NCBI GenBank assembly: GCA_012845835.1 | Contig: JABAKD010000006.1 | Span: 6,502,318-6,566,317, forward strand | Reading direction: 5' to 3' | Source: Undaria pinnatifida | Taxonomy: Eukaryota > Sar > Phaeophyceae > Laminariales > Alariaceae | Length of the DNA stretch: 64,000 nt | Shown: piece after piece, positions 20,721 through 32,262 of the stretch | How the letters are laid out: every line of letters starts with the position of its first letter | How positions within the stretch are numbered: position 1 is the first letter of the stretch | The notes under the pieces: generated by a model | The model's input: only the letters and a program-made list of their open reading frames with translations | What the model was told of the DNA's origin: nothing | Database searches by the model: none | Program-made: the position numbers and the translations under genes

Positions 20721-22981
20721 TATTAGTAATAGAATGGTCAATGATTGGTGGCCGGGCTGGCGCTGGTAGTGATCAAGCTACCATGCTGGCGCTTGAAACT
20801 CAAAGATGTTTCAAGATCGAAATCTGCCATTTGTGGGCCAACAGGCAGATCAAGAACAAGAGGGCAAAAACACGAGGGTGATCGAGGTGGGGCTGGCTAT
20901 CACCTCACGTAGACAGCGCAATGCCTACATGCTACGGGCAGATGTACTCTACGGGAGGTGGCCTGATCTACCTACAGCAACATTCCCTGAGGCTAGCTTG
21001 GGGTCTACCGTACTTACGGCAACGTTCCCTGAAATTTGCGCGTGGGGGCTTAGCTAGCTCCACGTCTCGATTGTCACACAAAAGTCGTATACCCTGGTGA
21101 CTGCTATATGGTCCCCTTTGCGGGGGCATTATAACTCGTATCTAGTTAGACGCATTGCTCGTACGTACTACTGCTTGGTAGACCGATCGCATTACGATGA
21201 CTACCATGCTTGTGCTATTTTAGAAGTACTCTATGCTGCCGAGCATTGACCAGGTATACTTTTGTACTGTTGTAGTCCCTACTGCGCATTTATCACGATA
21301 ATTGGCTGTTGTTGCCTATTTCTCAACACTTGCCCCCTCGGACGTCACGTCTGCAAAAAATGCTCATGTCGGAAACAAATGCCTTGTTGCATCCTACCCT
21401 GTGATCACCTCTTAACGCAAAGGTTGTGCAGTTAACTGTTCTTGTAGCTAGTGCCCTCTTTCACTGTTGAGCTTGCCAACTCACTGAATGCATGTTGATG
21501 CATATGTACGCTATTAACGTTGAAACTAGTACTCTGAAATTAAAAATAACAGAGACAACACATTCAGGCCCGTGGGTTGACGGCGGGAATGTAGATGCAG
21601 CCAAGTCCTGATGTATTACAAACAATACATCTCGTTTGAATATCAGCGAGTCTCTGAAATCGCAAAATATATTATTTGAACAGTAGCCAGTCTCTAAAAA
21701 TTACAAACCGTCAGTCGACCGGCATCAATGGCCCGTTTAAAGGTACCAAGTACGTCGCAACGAATGACTCTTTGACGACAAACGCAGGGGTTCGAAGTCT
21801 ACGTGAGTTGTACTGAACTCGAAAAATAATTAAAGGAGCTGTACCAAATAGTCACAAACTCCGCATACACACGAGTGAGCCGTATCTTTCCGTCGCGTCT
21901 CGTTCCGGCCATATATGCGGATGTCATCATTTTATCACGCACCCGAGTCGTATCATAAAGCATCAGCGAATCCCTCCGCAGCCAAGACATCCACCTTAAG
22001 AAGACTCAAACGCACATCATCATCCTTCCGCATACAAGGAAAAAACTCGATTGTCCGTAGACCAGTATCTGAAGCCGACGCATCTCCAACAGGCCCTGCC
22101 CGAAAACAAGAAGTACCTGCTCTGCATGAGGATATATTATGACACCCCATCAACCTTGAATATATTACTGATGATGAGGTCGCCATCAACGCTATTTTTC
22201 ATGTAGATCCTTAGTCGACAGACGTGCCGGCCGTCAATGACAGACTTTCGTGCTCCCAGGTATGACATGTAATTTTATTTATGGTTCGTATAGTATAGCG
22301 CACCTGTCACGGGTGATGATTTCCTGGCGATCTAGTGATCTCAGTGTCCCCAAATCAGCCAGAAACAGCGAGTTTCTTTCCTTCTGAATCGGGGTTTGCT
22401 TGGTGCTTTTGTTAATGAATGACCCCACGTTTCGTTGTACCTCATTTGTTTCTGATGATCTGCTCTCTAACCGCCATCACCCACATACACCGTGCATGAC
22501 GTGGCTCTTCCCACCGTATCATTCGCTGACTCTCTCGTGGATTCAGCACAAAATATCATGGATCCTTCAACAGCCGCGGGCGTTGGTGGGGGGTGTTGGT
22601 TGTCGCCACGACAATCACACTTGTACTCATCAGTATTGCGTGGGTTATTCCAGAGTTCACGCAAAATCAACCGACGGAGGACACCGTATGGAACCGCTTG
22701 AACGACTTCGTTAGGACGCATCCAGGCAACCTTCGACCCGTCGCACCCCGGACTGGCCAACGTTTAGGCTCAAACGGACATGAGGTAGGCGATGCACTCC
22801 ATAGAAATGGAAACTCGATAGTATCCCCTTTTGAGGTGGTCGATGCAGTCTGTAGCAACGAAAACTCGATAGCATCTTATTTGTAGCCCAACAATGTAAA
22901 GGCAAGTGCACTCTATCTATAGACAATTTTTTATCGCCGCCGTGCATCAGCCCGTATTTGAACGCTTGAGCCTCGGTCACT
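20721..22981. other. Unassigned stretch
   Basis: No gene can be supported; the largest frames are about 100 codons and lack domain character. A short imperfect tandem pair carrying AAACTCGATAG.ATC lies at about 22,808-22,880. Confidence 0.3.
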
Positions 22982-23249
22982 TGTTAAGATACGGCCTCGA
23001 AAGGCCTGAAATTTTCCGAATCGAGATAACTTGGCTGGGATTCGTATAATAAGGTTAGCGTTTTCTATTTAGGATATTCAGGAAATAGAACGGAGGCGCG
23101 TGCCTCCGTTCTCAGAGGTCCTGCGGGGCTCTGGTAGAAATTAATAAAGCAACATCTCTCGTAAGGCTAAGAAAGTGAGTACTCTCCAAGGACCTGCTCC
23201 ATTGGCAGACCTGAGAGGAGACGCTGTGCCCCCGCCCTTGACCCTCACA
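22982..23249 (+). repeat. Left LTR of the mini-retrotransposon
   Basis: TGTTAAGATACGGCC...ACCCTCACA. It aligns along its length to 24,207-24,473, with substitutions and small indels. Both carry AAATAGAACGGAGGCGCGTG and GGACCTGCTC.ATTGGCAG. Confidence 0.75.
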
Positions 23250-24206
23250 ATATGGCGTCGTCGGCAGGACGGGGATCCAACGCATCGTAGATGAATCACG
23301 AGGCACGTCCGTAGCCAGTTGACCTTCAAGCCGCCACCGCTCCTCGATAGTTCTACATTTTTGGAGGAGGCGTTGAGAGGTTTGAGCCTATGTATTGGTG
23401 TTGTTGTGGTGTTCTGCGAGTCTTGGTCTGGTTTTGGGGCGGTTGTTTCCCTTTTGTTTCGTCCTGCCGAGCCCCCTGGTCAATGTAGGGCCAGGGTTCG
23501 GGTAAAAGCCGCTATCTGAGGCGGTGACTTGTTGATATTCCGTCGATTGTTCAATTTCGCCCTGCCAACGCTCTCCTTAGCCCAAAGCCGGGAGGCGACC
23601 AAGGTACCCTGTTCGCGCGCAACGTGGTGCAGGGATATGTACGGGTCTTTGTGTCATCTTTTATTTTCTTTCAAGTGTTGTATTTGTTCTACTTTCTTTT
23701 TTCGGCTAAACACTTCCCCCCCTCGCGGGGTTGTAGGTGATGCCACCTTTTATCCCGGGTGTACGTCGTTCCCTCGTCTAACCCCCCGCCATGCCGATGG
23801 CCCGCGGGAGATTTTAGGTATGACTTCGCCCTTGTATTAGGGCCCGTGTTCCCCTCCATATCGGCGAGGGCTTCCCTCGCCATAAAATCGTTTTCTGTTG
23901 TTTGTTTGCGGTAGAGCCTTCTATGCTTCCCCCCCGCCACACCGGCGGTATGCGGCAGGTTCTAGAACCCCCCCTGCCACACCGGCGATACGCGGCAGGG
24001 TTTTGATTGGTAGTATGCCTTGTTTTAGGGTCTGCGCTTCCAACAACTGCTTTTCTTCGCGTGTTCCTGGCGCCATAGCCAGGCCGTTAGAGGCGTGGGG
24101 GTGGGTTTTAAGAAGCCGCATCCACGACTCACGGTCTAGTTCGTAAAACCGGAGTTTCCCCGAATCTCCCATACTTTTGCATATGCAGCTCATCAGGGTG
24201 GGCTAG

Positions 24207-24473
24207 TGTTAAGATACGGCCCCGAAAGGCCAGTAATTATCCAAATTGAGATAACTTGGCCGGGATTCGTATCTTCAGGTTGGAGTTTTCTATTCGGAAT
24301 AGTCAGGAAATAGAACGGAGGCGCGTGTCTCCGCTCAGAGGTCATGCGGGGCTTTGGTGGAAACTAATAAAGCTACGGCTCTTCTAAGGCTAAAAAAGTG
24401 TGCACTCTCCGAGGACCTGCTCAATTGGCAGACCTGCGGGGGACACTTTTTGTCCCCGCCCTACACCCTCACA
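24207..24473 (+). repeat. Right LTR of the mini-retrotransposon
   Basis: Partner of 22,982-23,249. The visible divergence between the two suggests the insertion is not recent. Confidence 0.75.
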
Positions 24474-24554
24474 CACTTATCCCCAGGGTGTTAGCGATAA
24501 CAAAAGTTTCACACCCTGTACAACTACAACTAACAACTACAACAAAAAGTTGTG

Positions 24555-24726
24555 CTTAGTGATCCAGGCCAGTAGTTGGTCGGTAGACAATTAGTTGCGC
24601 AGGAATTCAAGCCAGTAGTTTTTTGTAGACATTTACGTGCGCAGGATTTCAAACAAGTAGTTGCCTGCAGACAACTAGTTGCGCAGGATCTTGAGACAGT
24701 AGTTGTCTGCAGACAACTAGTTGAGT
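24555..24726 (+). repeat. 42-bp minisatellite, left array (about 4 units)
   Basis: Units of CAAGCCAGTAGTTGTCTGCA plus GACAACTAGTTGCGCAGGA with scattered substitutions. The period is 42 bases (14 codons), so reading frames stay open through it by arithmetic rather than selection. Confidence 0.75.
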
Positions 24727-25449
24727 TGAGAGACGAGCGGAGATGGTTATGGTTCCGAGTTTCAAAGGACCGTTGAATTTGACCTCTTCAGCCTAGAATA
24801 GTTGAAACCAATCGCCAAGATCCAGTGGTGCAAACGAGACCACCGCCGCACATCACACGCGTACGGGCAACACACGTGGACTGTTGTCAACTGTCAACAT
24901 GTCAACTGTTGCCCAAGCAAACGGTGATGGTCCGCCACCTGAGGAAGGAGATGGCGGGTCTTGTTCAGCAGCAGCAGCAGCAGCAGTGATTGTGGAAACG
25001 GGGGGGCATGGCGCGCTGAATGGCGGCCACACCGTCTGCGAGAAGTAGTGCATAGAAACTTGTTGGGTGGTTGTTTTAGGTGGATCTTCAAATTGTGCAC
25101 AGCAGTCTCTTGTAATGTGCGTAATGACGGGGACGGCGGCAGTGGGGCTGGTGTTGGAGTTTGTTGCGGTGTGTTTTGTTTTGTGTTCTGGGTGGCTTCA
25201 ATCCGCGACAAAAAAATATATAGAGAGGCAACAGTGGAGAGGCAAAAACATTGGTGGTGGGCAATTTCAATTTCAAATTCTCTTTTTTTACATTCGCCAC
25301 GATGAAGGTGGATGCATTTGAGTCGGTACTGTCCCGTAGTCAATCTCTCCCATCGCATGACATATGGCTTATGGTTACAGGCTCCTTCCGATCCCTCGCC
25401 CCCACTCTATGAAGCACCTATTAGGAAAGTAGTTGCCAAAATAACCACA

Positions 25450-25835
25450 ACTAATTGTTTCGCAGGCCTATAAAACAGTAATTGTCCGTAGACAAGTAGT
25501 CGTGCAGGAATTCAAACGAGTAGTTGGCTGCAGGCAAATAGTTGTGCAGAATGTCAAGCCAGTAGCTGTCTGCAGACAACTAGTTGCGCGGGATCTCAAG
25601 ACAGTAGTTGTCTGCAGACAACTAGTTGCGCAGGAATTCAAACAAGTATTTGCCTGCAGACGACTAGTTGCGCAGGATCTCAAGCCAGTAGTTGCCTGCA
25701 GACAACTAGTTGCGCAGGATCCTAAGCCAGTAGTTGTCCGTAGACAACTAGTTGCGCAGGATCTCAAGCCAGTAGTTGCCCACAGACAACTAACTACAGT
25801 TGCGCAGGATTTCAAATAAGTAGATGCCTGGCAGG
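25450..25835 (+). repeat. 42-bp minisatellite, right array (about 9 units)
   Basis: Same unit and orientation as 24,555-24,726. The frame 25,502-25,819 encodes a degenerate 14-residue repeat (VAQDLKPVVVCRQL-type), which I treat as a by-product. Confidence 0.75.
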
Positions 25836-26138
25836 TAACTACCAACTACTGTAGTTGTAGAGGGTGTAAAAAGTTTGATAAATTTATTGGGATAGAAATA
25901 CCTTGCGATTTATGACTTTGATGGATCTTCCTATCATAAGACTACTGTTGCTAAGAAACATTAGATATGGTGAGTTTCCGGATTTTGCCTTGGGTGGGTT
26001 TGAGTCAGGTTGCCCAGCCGACGGAGAGACACTAATGACTGGTCGAAGCCTTCAGATGAAATACAAGTAGGCAAAGCTGGCAGTCTGCGTCGAGATTCCG
26101 TCGCAGCTGCAGATAGATAGCCAAGCATCCAGTCGTTC

Positions 26139-26640
26139 GTGGTGTTACATAACCAACAATCACCCTATAGCATCATGCGCAACACGGGGGCCTACGGCAT
26201 CAACACCAGCGCACGCTTAGCACACGGCACCTCGTCGACAGCAATACAGCCCCATGGCCACGCAGTCAAAAAGAAAGCCAACCCCCAAGCTTGTCTGCCC
26301 AACATAGCAGGTATTCTGAGGAATGCGGTAGAAATCGTGGGGTTGCAAATACAAAAGCGTGCCGCTGTGTCTGTTATCATGTTCACCGACACGATGTGTG
26401 AGTTGTGTGTGTTCTTCCATCAAACTGGTATTTCCACCCATATTCACCGAGCACAACCAGCGTTGGTGATGATGCCTCCTAGAGATACAAACTTTGTAGT
26501 CGCAAGCTGCGAGACATAGTTACACATTGAAACTACAGCAAGCAAGGTGCTTTGAACATGCAATGTCAACCGCAAGTGACACGAAGGATAGACATATGTA
26601 AATCCAGTACACGACACTATTTTCAGGAAGATAATATAAT
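26139..26640 (+). repeat. Diverged arm-plus-module copy
   Basis: CCATGGCCACGCAGTCAAAA resembles the 6.6-kb arm (GGGCATGCAGTCAAAAAGAG). It is followed by a module from GTGTGTGTTCTTCC (about 26,406) to GCGAGACATAGTTACACATT, then AT-rich DNA. It shows that arm and module travel together at more than one site. Confidence 0.45.
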
Positions 26641-27034
26641 GAAAAAAACACAAATAAATGTAAAACTACAATTGAAAACAGAGGGAAGCAAGAAGACACG
26701 ATAAAAATGGAACTAAAGCAAAGAAGCCAGCAACTAGTTCAACTTGAATCGCCTGGAGTAGCCCCAGCCTCGATCAAAATCCCACCCTGTTTTTCCCTCA
26801 AGGCAATGTGCTTCTCGCTATGTTCTAGTGTGCTCTCGTGTGCTTAGATGGATTGCCGAGAATCATCTCTTCAGCACATCGTATGATATTTTTTGGATGA
26901 GATATGTTGTCTTGGGCAGAAAACAAGCAACGACGTCAAAAGGTTGAATGCATGGAGATCTTCCCTTCGCAGATATAGCATCTGACTTCCACAACGGATG
27001 GTACATAAGGGAAGTGTGTGTTTGTGTGGGTTAT

Positions 27035-27310
27035 GCACAGTGTGTCTTCTACATTGAACTGGTATTTTCACATTTCTACATCCAGCACAGCCAGTGTCAA
27101 TGCCGATGCTTCCCAGAGGGAGATGAGCTGCACATTGTGTGTTTTCTTCACATTGAGCTGGTGTTTTCACCTATCGACATCCAGCACAGCCAGTCTCCAT
27201 GCCGATGGCTTCAAGAAAAAACGGGCTCCCTGTGGTCGCGAAAAACTACCCGACAGAGATAACTCGATGAAGATATACGGCAAGGTTACTTGACCATGCA
27301 ATGCTAACCA
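27035..27310 (+). repeat. Two adjacent diverged TTCTTCACATT modules
   Basis: Two blocks (about 27,045-27,138 and 27,139-27,300) share CATTGA.CTGGT.TTTTCAC and ACATCCAGCACAGCCAGT. Only the second keeps the full tail CGACAGAGATAACTCGATG. A-rich DNA follows (27,350-27,430). Confidence 0.5.
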
Positions 27311-27789
27311 AACGGAACACGAGCGGTAAACGCTTGCAAGTCAGCATGTGTTTGTACACAAAAAATAGAAGAATGAGAAGAATTAACAAAAAAAGGGAGA
27401 ACACGATTGGAAAAAAATAGGCAAACAGGACGTCAAGCGAAAAACGTATACAAGGCGAAACAGAAAGCCAGCAACTATTAAATGCAACGAAGAAAATAAT
27501 TTATACCACCCAACCTTCGTTGGGGACAGCAACCATACTGAATTCCGAATGCACCTGCTGTAGAGCAGGAGCATTGCGGCATGGTTTATCAGCTGTGCAC
27601 TGAGTTTGGCGACAGTGGTGTGCCCATGCATCATCATCGCCCCCGCACCCATTACAGAAACGAACCTAAAAATTATTAAGCAAGCGAAATATCACGGCAA
27701 CGAAGTCGATGGCACCACCCAACCGGCGTCGGGGCAGCGGCTAAACTGGGTTCTAAATGCATTCCTAGGAGGTTAAAAGTACATTACTA

Positions 27790-27880
27790 GACCGATATTT
27801 CCACCCAACTACATCCAGCACAGCCAGTGTCCGTGCTGATGCCTCCTCATATAGAAATGAGCTCTGTGGTCACAAACAAC
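27790..27880 (+). repeat. Diverged TTCTTCACATT module fragment
   Basis: ACATCCAGCACAGCCAGTGT, then GAGCTCTGTGGTCACAAAC, match the module interior. Confidence 0.45.
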
Positions 27881-28944
27881 AAGAATACAAATATGTATGC
27901 AATATACATAGTCTATACAAAACGCACACATTGCAAATACATTAAGTAACGTGATCTGCCCGTAAAATGCCAAAAGTAATTCCCACGAAGAGAACGGAAG
28001 CAACCTGGCACAACCCAAAGAAGGCTCTTCTTACAGCGGGTCCCCCACTGTTGTACGACCTGGATCGTGAATACTCTACGTGAAACTGATATTATATTTC
28101 CACCAATACTTCAGTAGTGGATGTGCCTTAGGATCTTCCCCAACCCTTGATTTACATATGGATGATTGACATCCATAAGAACCAAGAAACAAATATCGTA
28201 CCGTATGATATGCTCTGTCTGGCGGAAGCGATTTGATTATTTACTATTTCGGCATTTCCGTGAGAAATGATTTAGAACGGTAAGTATCACATGATCGTTG
28301 TTGTTTTGGTAGACGGCGTGCAGACGCGGACGTAGTACTCATATTACACGTAAAGAGTAAGTTAATTTTTCTCAGCGGTTTCATCAAGAAACGGAAACAC
28401 TCCTTCACAATAAAAAAGAAGAAGAAAAAAAACATGCTTTACACGACGCTGCATTTTTCCTAAAATCAAATCGTAATAGCTGTTTGAAGCTTCCCCACGG
28501 CACCGCTCCTTCTGCAGCGTAGGTTTATCCGATTCGGTTGGAAGCAAGTACCTCGCACTTTCGGCCTCACGCAGCCCGGTCGTCCACCGTGCACAGTAGA
28601 CGGAAAGGCTCGAGACGCTCTCGTTTCCCGACTACATGCGAGCGTGTAAAAGTCAACATTGTTTTCTTGTAGAATTTGTGCTGTGCATCACGCGTAGAAT
28701 GCGACGAGTCGATCGTTCGACACTCGTCACTGTATCGCCCACCCCTCGATGCACACACATCGGCGGAGCACGAGACCGGCCGCCTCATCCTATATCGTAG
28801 GTCCTACATTCTTGCGGCAATGGACTGTCAAAGCCACGGAGGCGGCGGCATCTTCCATCTCGGCCGCACGAGAAGAGAGAATTCGCGTCGAAAATAGAAC
28901 ATTTGTGCTGTCACGAGCGAGCACATATAGACTATATATATTCC
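27881..28944. other. Unassigned stretch
   Basis: No supported gene or clear repeat. The short frames at 28,567-28,897 overlap on both strands and are not recognised. Confidence 0.3.
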
Positions 28945-29567
28945 TCATTATCTTTGTAGAGCCGGCTATGACGCTGTTGTTGCAATTCCCACCCCCCCCG
29001 CCGCCCCAAACGCCCCCTCCTTCCCCACCACCCGCACCATCGCCTAGACTTAGCACCACGTGTATAGCCAACCTCTACATCTATGCGACCTAAAGCCCCC
29101 CCCCCCCCCCCCCGCCCCCTCCCCGCCACACCCCCCCCCCCCCCTCCCCCTTAAGAAGGATTTATAGTAAATTGAGCTGCCCCACCTGCCCCCCCCCCCC
29201 CTCCCCCCCTCCCGCCCCCTTTTATGATAAAAATCAGGCCTTCACGTCCTTAAAAACTCCGCCCTCCCCTCGCCGGTTATTCGACTTCCAGTATTCACTT
29301 GATAAACTGATGCGTTTCCCTCCACAGCTGTCATATTTTGTCCCCCTTAAAAACGGGTTTTATAGTTTCCGCGCACAGCCTGCCCAACATCTCCCTGTTG
29401 ACGCTGATAGCTACACTGTAGTTGCAAGGGGAGTCGCCGACCTATATCCTTAATGAGGACACACAACCCGTAATGCGCGCGATCGGAGTATCACACACAG
29501 CTTGCAAAGATGACTTTCGACAAAATATTCGATCTCACAGCTGAAGTGTATTTTAATTTTTATAATA
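28945..29567 (+). mobile_element. CAGCTG-family element, near-complete forward copy
   Basis: It carries CCACCCGCACCATCGCCTAG, AGCACCACGTGTATAGCC, long C-tracts (about 29,097-29,115 and 29,127-29,150), CTCCGCCCTCCCCTCGCC, the conserved module (TCATATTTTGTCCCCC to GATCTCACAGCTGAAGTG) and the AATTTTTATAATA tail. Its right end abuts the TIR element at 29,568. Confidence 0.6.
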
Positions 29568-30724
29568 GAGTGTTTGCGAAAATACGTTTCTAAAAATTTA
29601 CTTGCCTTCCGCTAAAAAAAGTAAATTGCCTTCCCACCGAGTTTTTGGTGTGTTTGCGCTAGCGATAAACAAAATCCTGCAGGCGACGCCTCCGAAATTT
29701 AGAAGGGAAACGGGGATGTGCGCGATTGTAATATACGTACGAGTACACCAGCAGCAGTGCGAGTTACTGCTCTATAGTACTATACGATACGAGTACTCGT
29801 TGTACGTACTCCAGTCTCGAGCCTCTCGTTTCAGGTGCAGCAGTACCTGGAACACGGTACATGCAAGCACCCAACAGACTACAAATTAGAGGTATGGCGG
29901 TCTGTCTCGCGCGTAAAAACTCCGTGTGAGCAGGGACTACCTCATTACACGTGCTACAAGCAGAGCAACGCCTTCCTTACGCGACGGAAGGGAAGGCGAA
30001 GCGCAGTTTCCCCATGGAACGTGGACCTGTTATTGCGAAGCACCACCCTGCGAAGAATCTGCACGCAGCGGTTTAGGGCAGAGGAGTTTCCGCTCCTCTG
30101 CCCTAAACCAAAAGTCATGCCACGCTTCAGTCGCGGTGATGTTGGAGAAGCGCGGTGGCTGCTGTCGCACAGATGGACCGATACGAGTCCTATCTTGCCA
30201 GATGCGGCACACGATAGCCGCAATCAAGGCGCGTGGTGTCGCTCTCTGCGTTGAGGCTCCTCTCCGCGTGCGTGCGTTCGACTCCGCCAGCTGCGAGAAG
30301 TTCACCACAGCTTGCAGCAAGCGCTGAACCCTTGGTCACGGACGCAGAGGGCAGCAACAGACGGTTCATCACCGGCCTGCTGCATATCTCTGATGTTACG
30401 CCTGTGCGTCGTGCTCAGGGTACTACCCTCTCCATTCTCCGTGCGTTCGTTGCTTGTACTGCTGCTGTGCAAACAGCGGTGCTTGTCCTGTTTGTCCCGT
30501 GGTTGGGGCGCTATAGACCCTTGCAGAGGCGTTCTGCCTCGGACAAATGCTCGGTGTATTGTAGGCCAATGAAACAGAGAGACAAAATTTACCGTAACTT
30601 TTGATCAAAACCTACCTTCGACAAAGTACATTTTTGCCTTTTTTTCAAAAATTTACCGCAAATATTGCCTTCGGGACAATTTTTGAAAAAGTAAATTTCT
30701 AAAAACGTACTTTCGCAAACACTC
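29568..30724. mobile_element. TIR element flanked by TA (Tc1/mariner-like ends), non-autonomous
   Basis: The left end GAGTGTTTGCGAAAATACGT is the inverse of the right end (ACGTACTTTCGCAAACACTC). Inverted similarity continues through TTCTAAAAATTTACTT, giving a TIR of about 38 bp. TA precedes the left end and follows the right end. It sits in or at the AT-rich tail of a CAGCTG element. A GC-rich interior holds overlapping frames of 60-139 codons on both strands with no DD(E/D) transposase. A perfect hairpin lies near the middle. Confidence 0.65.
30070..30109. other. Perfect 17-bp-stem hairpin
   Basis: GGTTTAGGGCAGAGGAG, a 6-nt loop TTTCCG, then the exact complement CTCCTCTGCCCTAAACC. It is located near the centre of the 29,568-30,724 element. 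Confidence 0.85.
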
Positions 30725-31342
30725 TAATATATGTCATTTTCCTGCACTCTTGCCCCTTGACAGGCAAATGTCTTGGACCCCCTGTTTTTTTTTCTGATCA
30801 ACAAGGTGTGTGTACAGAGAAAATCAGACAGGTTTACTCAGGTTTCTTTCTGCAGTGGTAGTACAACAGTAAGTTAGTACTAGCTTTACTGCTGTATTGC
30901 ATCATGATAGCATCGAATACATACAGAGCACCTGGTAGCATGTCATATTACTGTAGTGCATGACGGAACCTCAACCAATATTGATCAGAGCAGGGAAACC
31001 GTGTTAACAAATATATATATATGGATTGTGCGCACAATACATACAAACGAGTGGCATACAGGGACTATCAAGTGTGTGGTCATTTCTTATTCTTCTGTCA
31101 GTACGTGCATTGAACAGGGTTCGAGAAGGCAAAGTATATTTGTACAATCTATCCGCCTTCTTACTCATATCATCCCATTAATTAACCTCGCACTTCTCGA
31201 TCGTGCTCCTTCCCAGTAGTAACTCAGATCGGGGGTCACATAGCGGGCCCTTCTTCCCTTTACGGTTCAGGCCTTAATTTTCATTGCGACAAAAGTTCAG
31301 TATTTTCTTCATTATTAGTCGACTCCGGCCAAATACTATCCT
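30725..31342. other. Unassigned AT-leaning stretch
   Basis: No gene or repeat identified. Confidence 0.3.
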
Positions 31343-32130
31343 TGCCATTTCTTACACGGTCGGGTTCCGCCAGTCGAAAACGGCCATTTTCGACTGGACA
31401 TTTTTCGACTGAATTCTTGTTGTCCTTCTTCTTATCGTCAGTCGAGTCGATTTTATAGTTCTTGTGCTCTTTCTAGAGGCGGTTGGTGCGAGGGAGTACT
31501 GCTGCACGGCAGTCGAAATCGGTTGGCAGCTCTGTGTTTCGCGCTTTCTCCGCGAGCAACGAACGGCTCGACGAACCCTCGTCTCAGCGGATTGGTGGCT
31601 TTGGGTTCAGCCGCAAGCCGCCAAAGCTACTTTCGTGGGGTTGCACTCAGCCGAGAGCCGCCATAACTACTGCAGGCGCAGCCATTGTCGGCAGCATGGG
31701 ATCGATACCGCGCGCTGCTGCCGTCGTGTGATACACGCTGCTGGCGAGCAGAACTAGGAATGCGCCACGCTAACTTGCTGCGAGAAGCAACAAATAGCAG
31801 TGATAACCAAGCCAGCGTCAGCATTTGGATGATACTGCTGTGTGGTATCTGGTATGGGTGTGTGGACGTATGAGTGTGTGTTTGGTGGTGGGATGAGCGA
31901 TGCGATCGGTTCGAGAAACGTGCAAAACGTTTTCGACTTGAGTTTTTCGACTGGAGGATCCAGTCGAAAAAGCCGAGTTTTTCGACTGACTGGATCCGGC
32001 AGTCGGAATTCTCAGTGGAAAAAAGTTGAGTCGGAAAAGCCCTTTTTCGACTGTGTAAGAAAGCCCGATTTGGGCTTCAGTCGAAAAAGGGCGTTTTCGA
32101 CTGACAAATCCGACTGTATAAGAAATGGCC
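31343..32130. mobile_element. MITE with TCGACTG subterminal repeats
   Basis: The left end GCCATTTCTTACACGGTCGG (31,344 on) matches the reversed right end (GGCCATTTCTTATACAGTCG). Inside both ends are many inverted and direct copies of TTTTTCGACTG/CAGTCGAAAA: at least four within 31,372-31,450 and about eleven within 31,930-32,115. The 500-bp interior has frames of up to 97 codons on overlapping strands, none recognised. No target duplication was clear. Confidence 0.65.
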
Positions 32131-32184
32131 TAAGCGTCCTCAGCCGTGAGCGCTATTTTTGCATTTGTGCAAATGAATTGAAAA

Positions 32185-32262
32185 CCTCACCATAAGGGAA
32201 ATTGAACTCAAGGACTAACGCCAGTAGTATTATAGAGTATAACCGGGGCGACAGGTTACACT
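32185..32262 (-). repeat. tRNA-like SINE-head fragment
   Basis: On the minus strand GTCGCCCCGGTTATACTC resembles the SINE head at 2.88 kb (GTCGCCCCGGTGGCG). It is followed 35-40 bases later by a weak B box, GAGTTCAATTTCCC. The A box is decayed. Confidence 0.35.

Larger units (their letters stand above)
22982..24473 (+). mobile_element. LTR-pair mini-retrotransposon (TRIM/LARD-like), CACT target duplication
   Basis: Two direct terminal repeats of about 268 bp, 22,982-23,249 and 24,207-24,473, both start TGTTAAGATACGG and end ACCCTCACA or CACCCTCACA, i.e. TG...CA. CACT precedes the left repeat (22,978-22,981) and follows the right one (24,474-24,477). Three bases after the left repeat lies TGGCGTCGTCGGCAGGA, which has the TGG start of a tRNA-primed binding site. 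A purine-rich CAGGGTGGG lies just before the right repeat. The 957-bp interior carries no gag or pol. It holds only a minus-strand frame at 23,921-24,193 (90 codons, unrecognised). Such elements move with proteins made by full-length relatives. Confidence 0.75.
24501..25876. mobile_element. TIR element with subterminal 42-bp minisatellites (GATAA target duplication)
   Basis: The left end CAAAAGTTTCACACCCTGTA pairs with the reversed right end (CTTTTTACACCCTCTACAAC). Both continue into CAACTACA, giving an imperfect TIR of about 30 bp. GATAA precedes the left end (24,496-24,500) and follows the right end (25,877-25,881). Inside each end, in the same orientation, is an array of a 42-bp unit (…GACAACTAGTTGCGCAGGAT, then CTCAAGCCAGTAGTTG…): about four units on the left and nine on the right. 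The middle (about 24,730-25,440) is unrelated DNA with no recognisable transposase. The superfamily is unclear. Confidence 0.65.

Noticed and set aside
20806-21057. Short frame after the satellite as a gene
   Set aside because: 83 codons, no domain, no splice or promoter signals.
25502-25819. Protein with 14-residue repeats (VAQDLKPVVVCRQL type)
   Set aside because: A 42-bp period automatically keeps frames open; the opposite strand also has an open repeat frame.
24555-25835. Regularly spaced repeats resembling a CRISPR array
   Set aside because: The 42-bp units are contiguous with no unique spacers, and the context is a eukaryotic TIR element.
29835-30254. 139-codon frame in the TA-flanked element as a transposase
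   Set aside because: No DD(E/D) or helix-turn-helix features, and it crosses the perfect hairpin.
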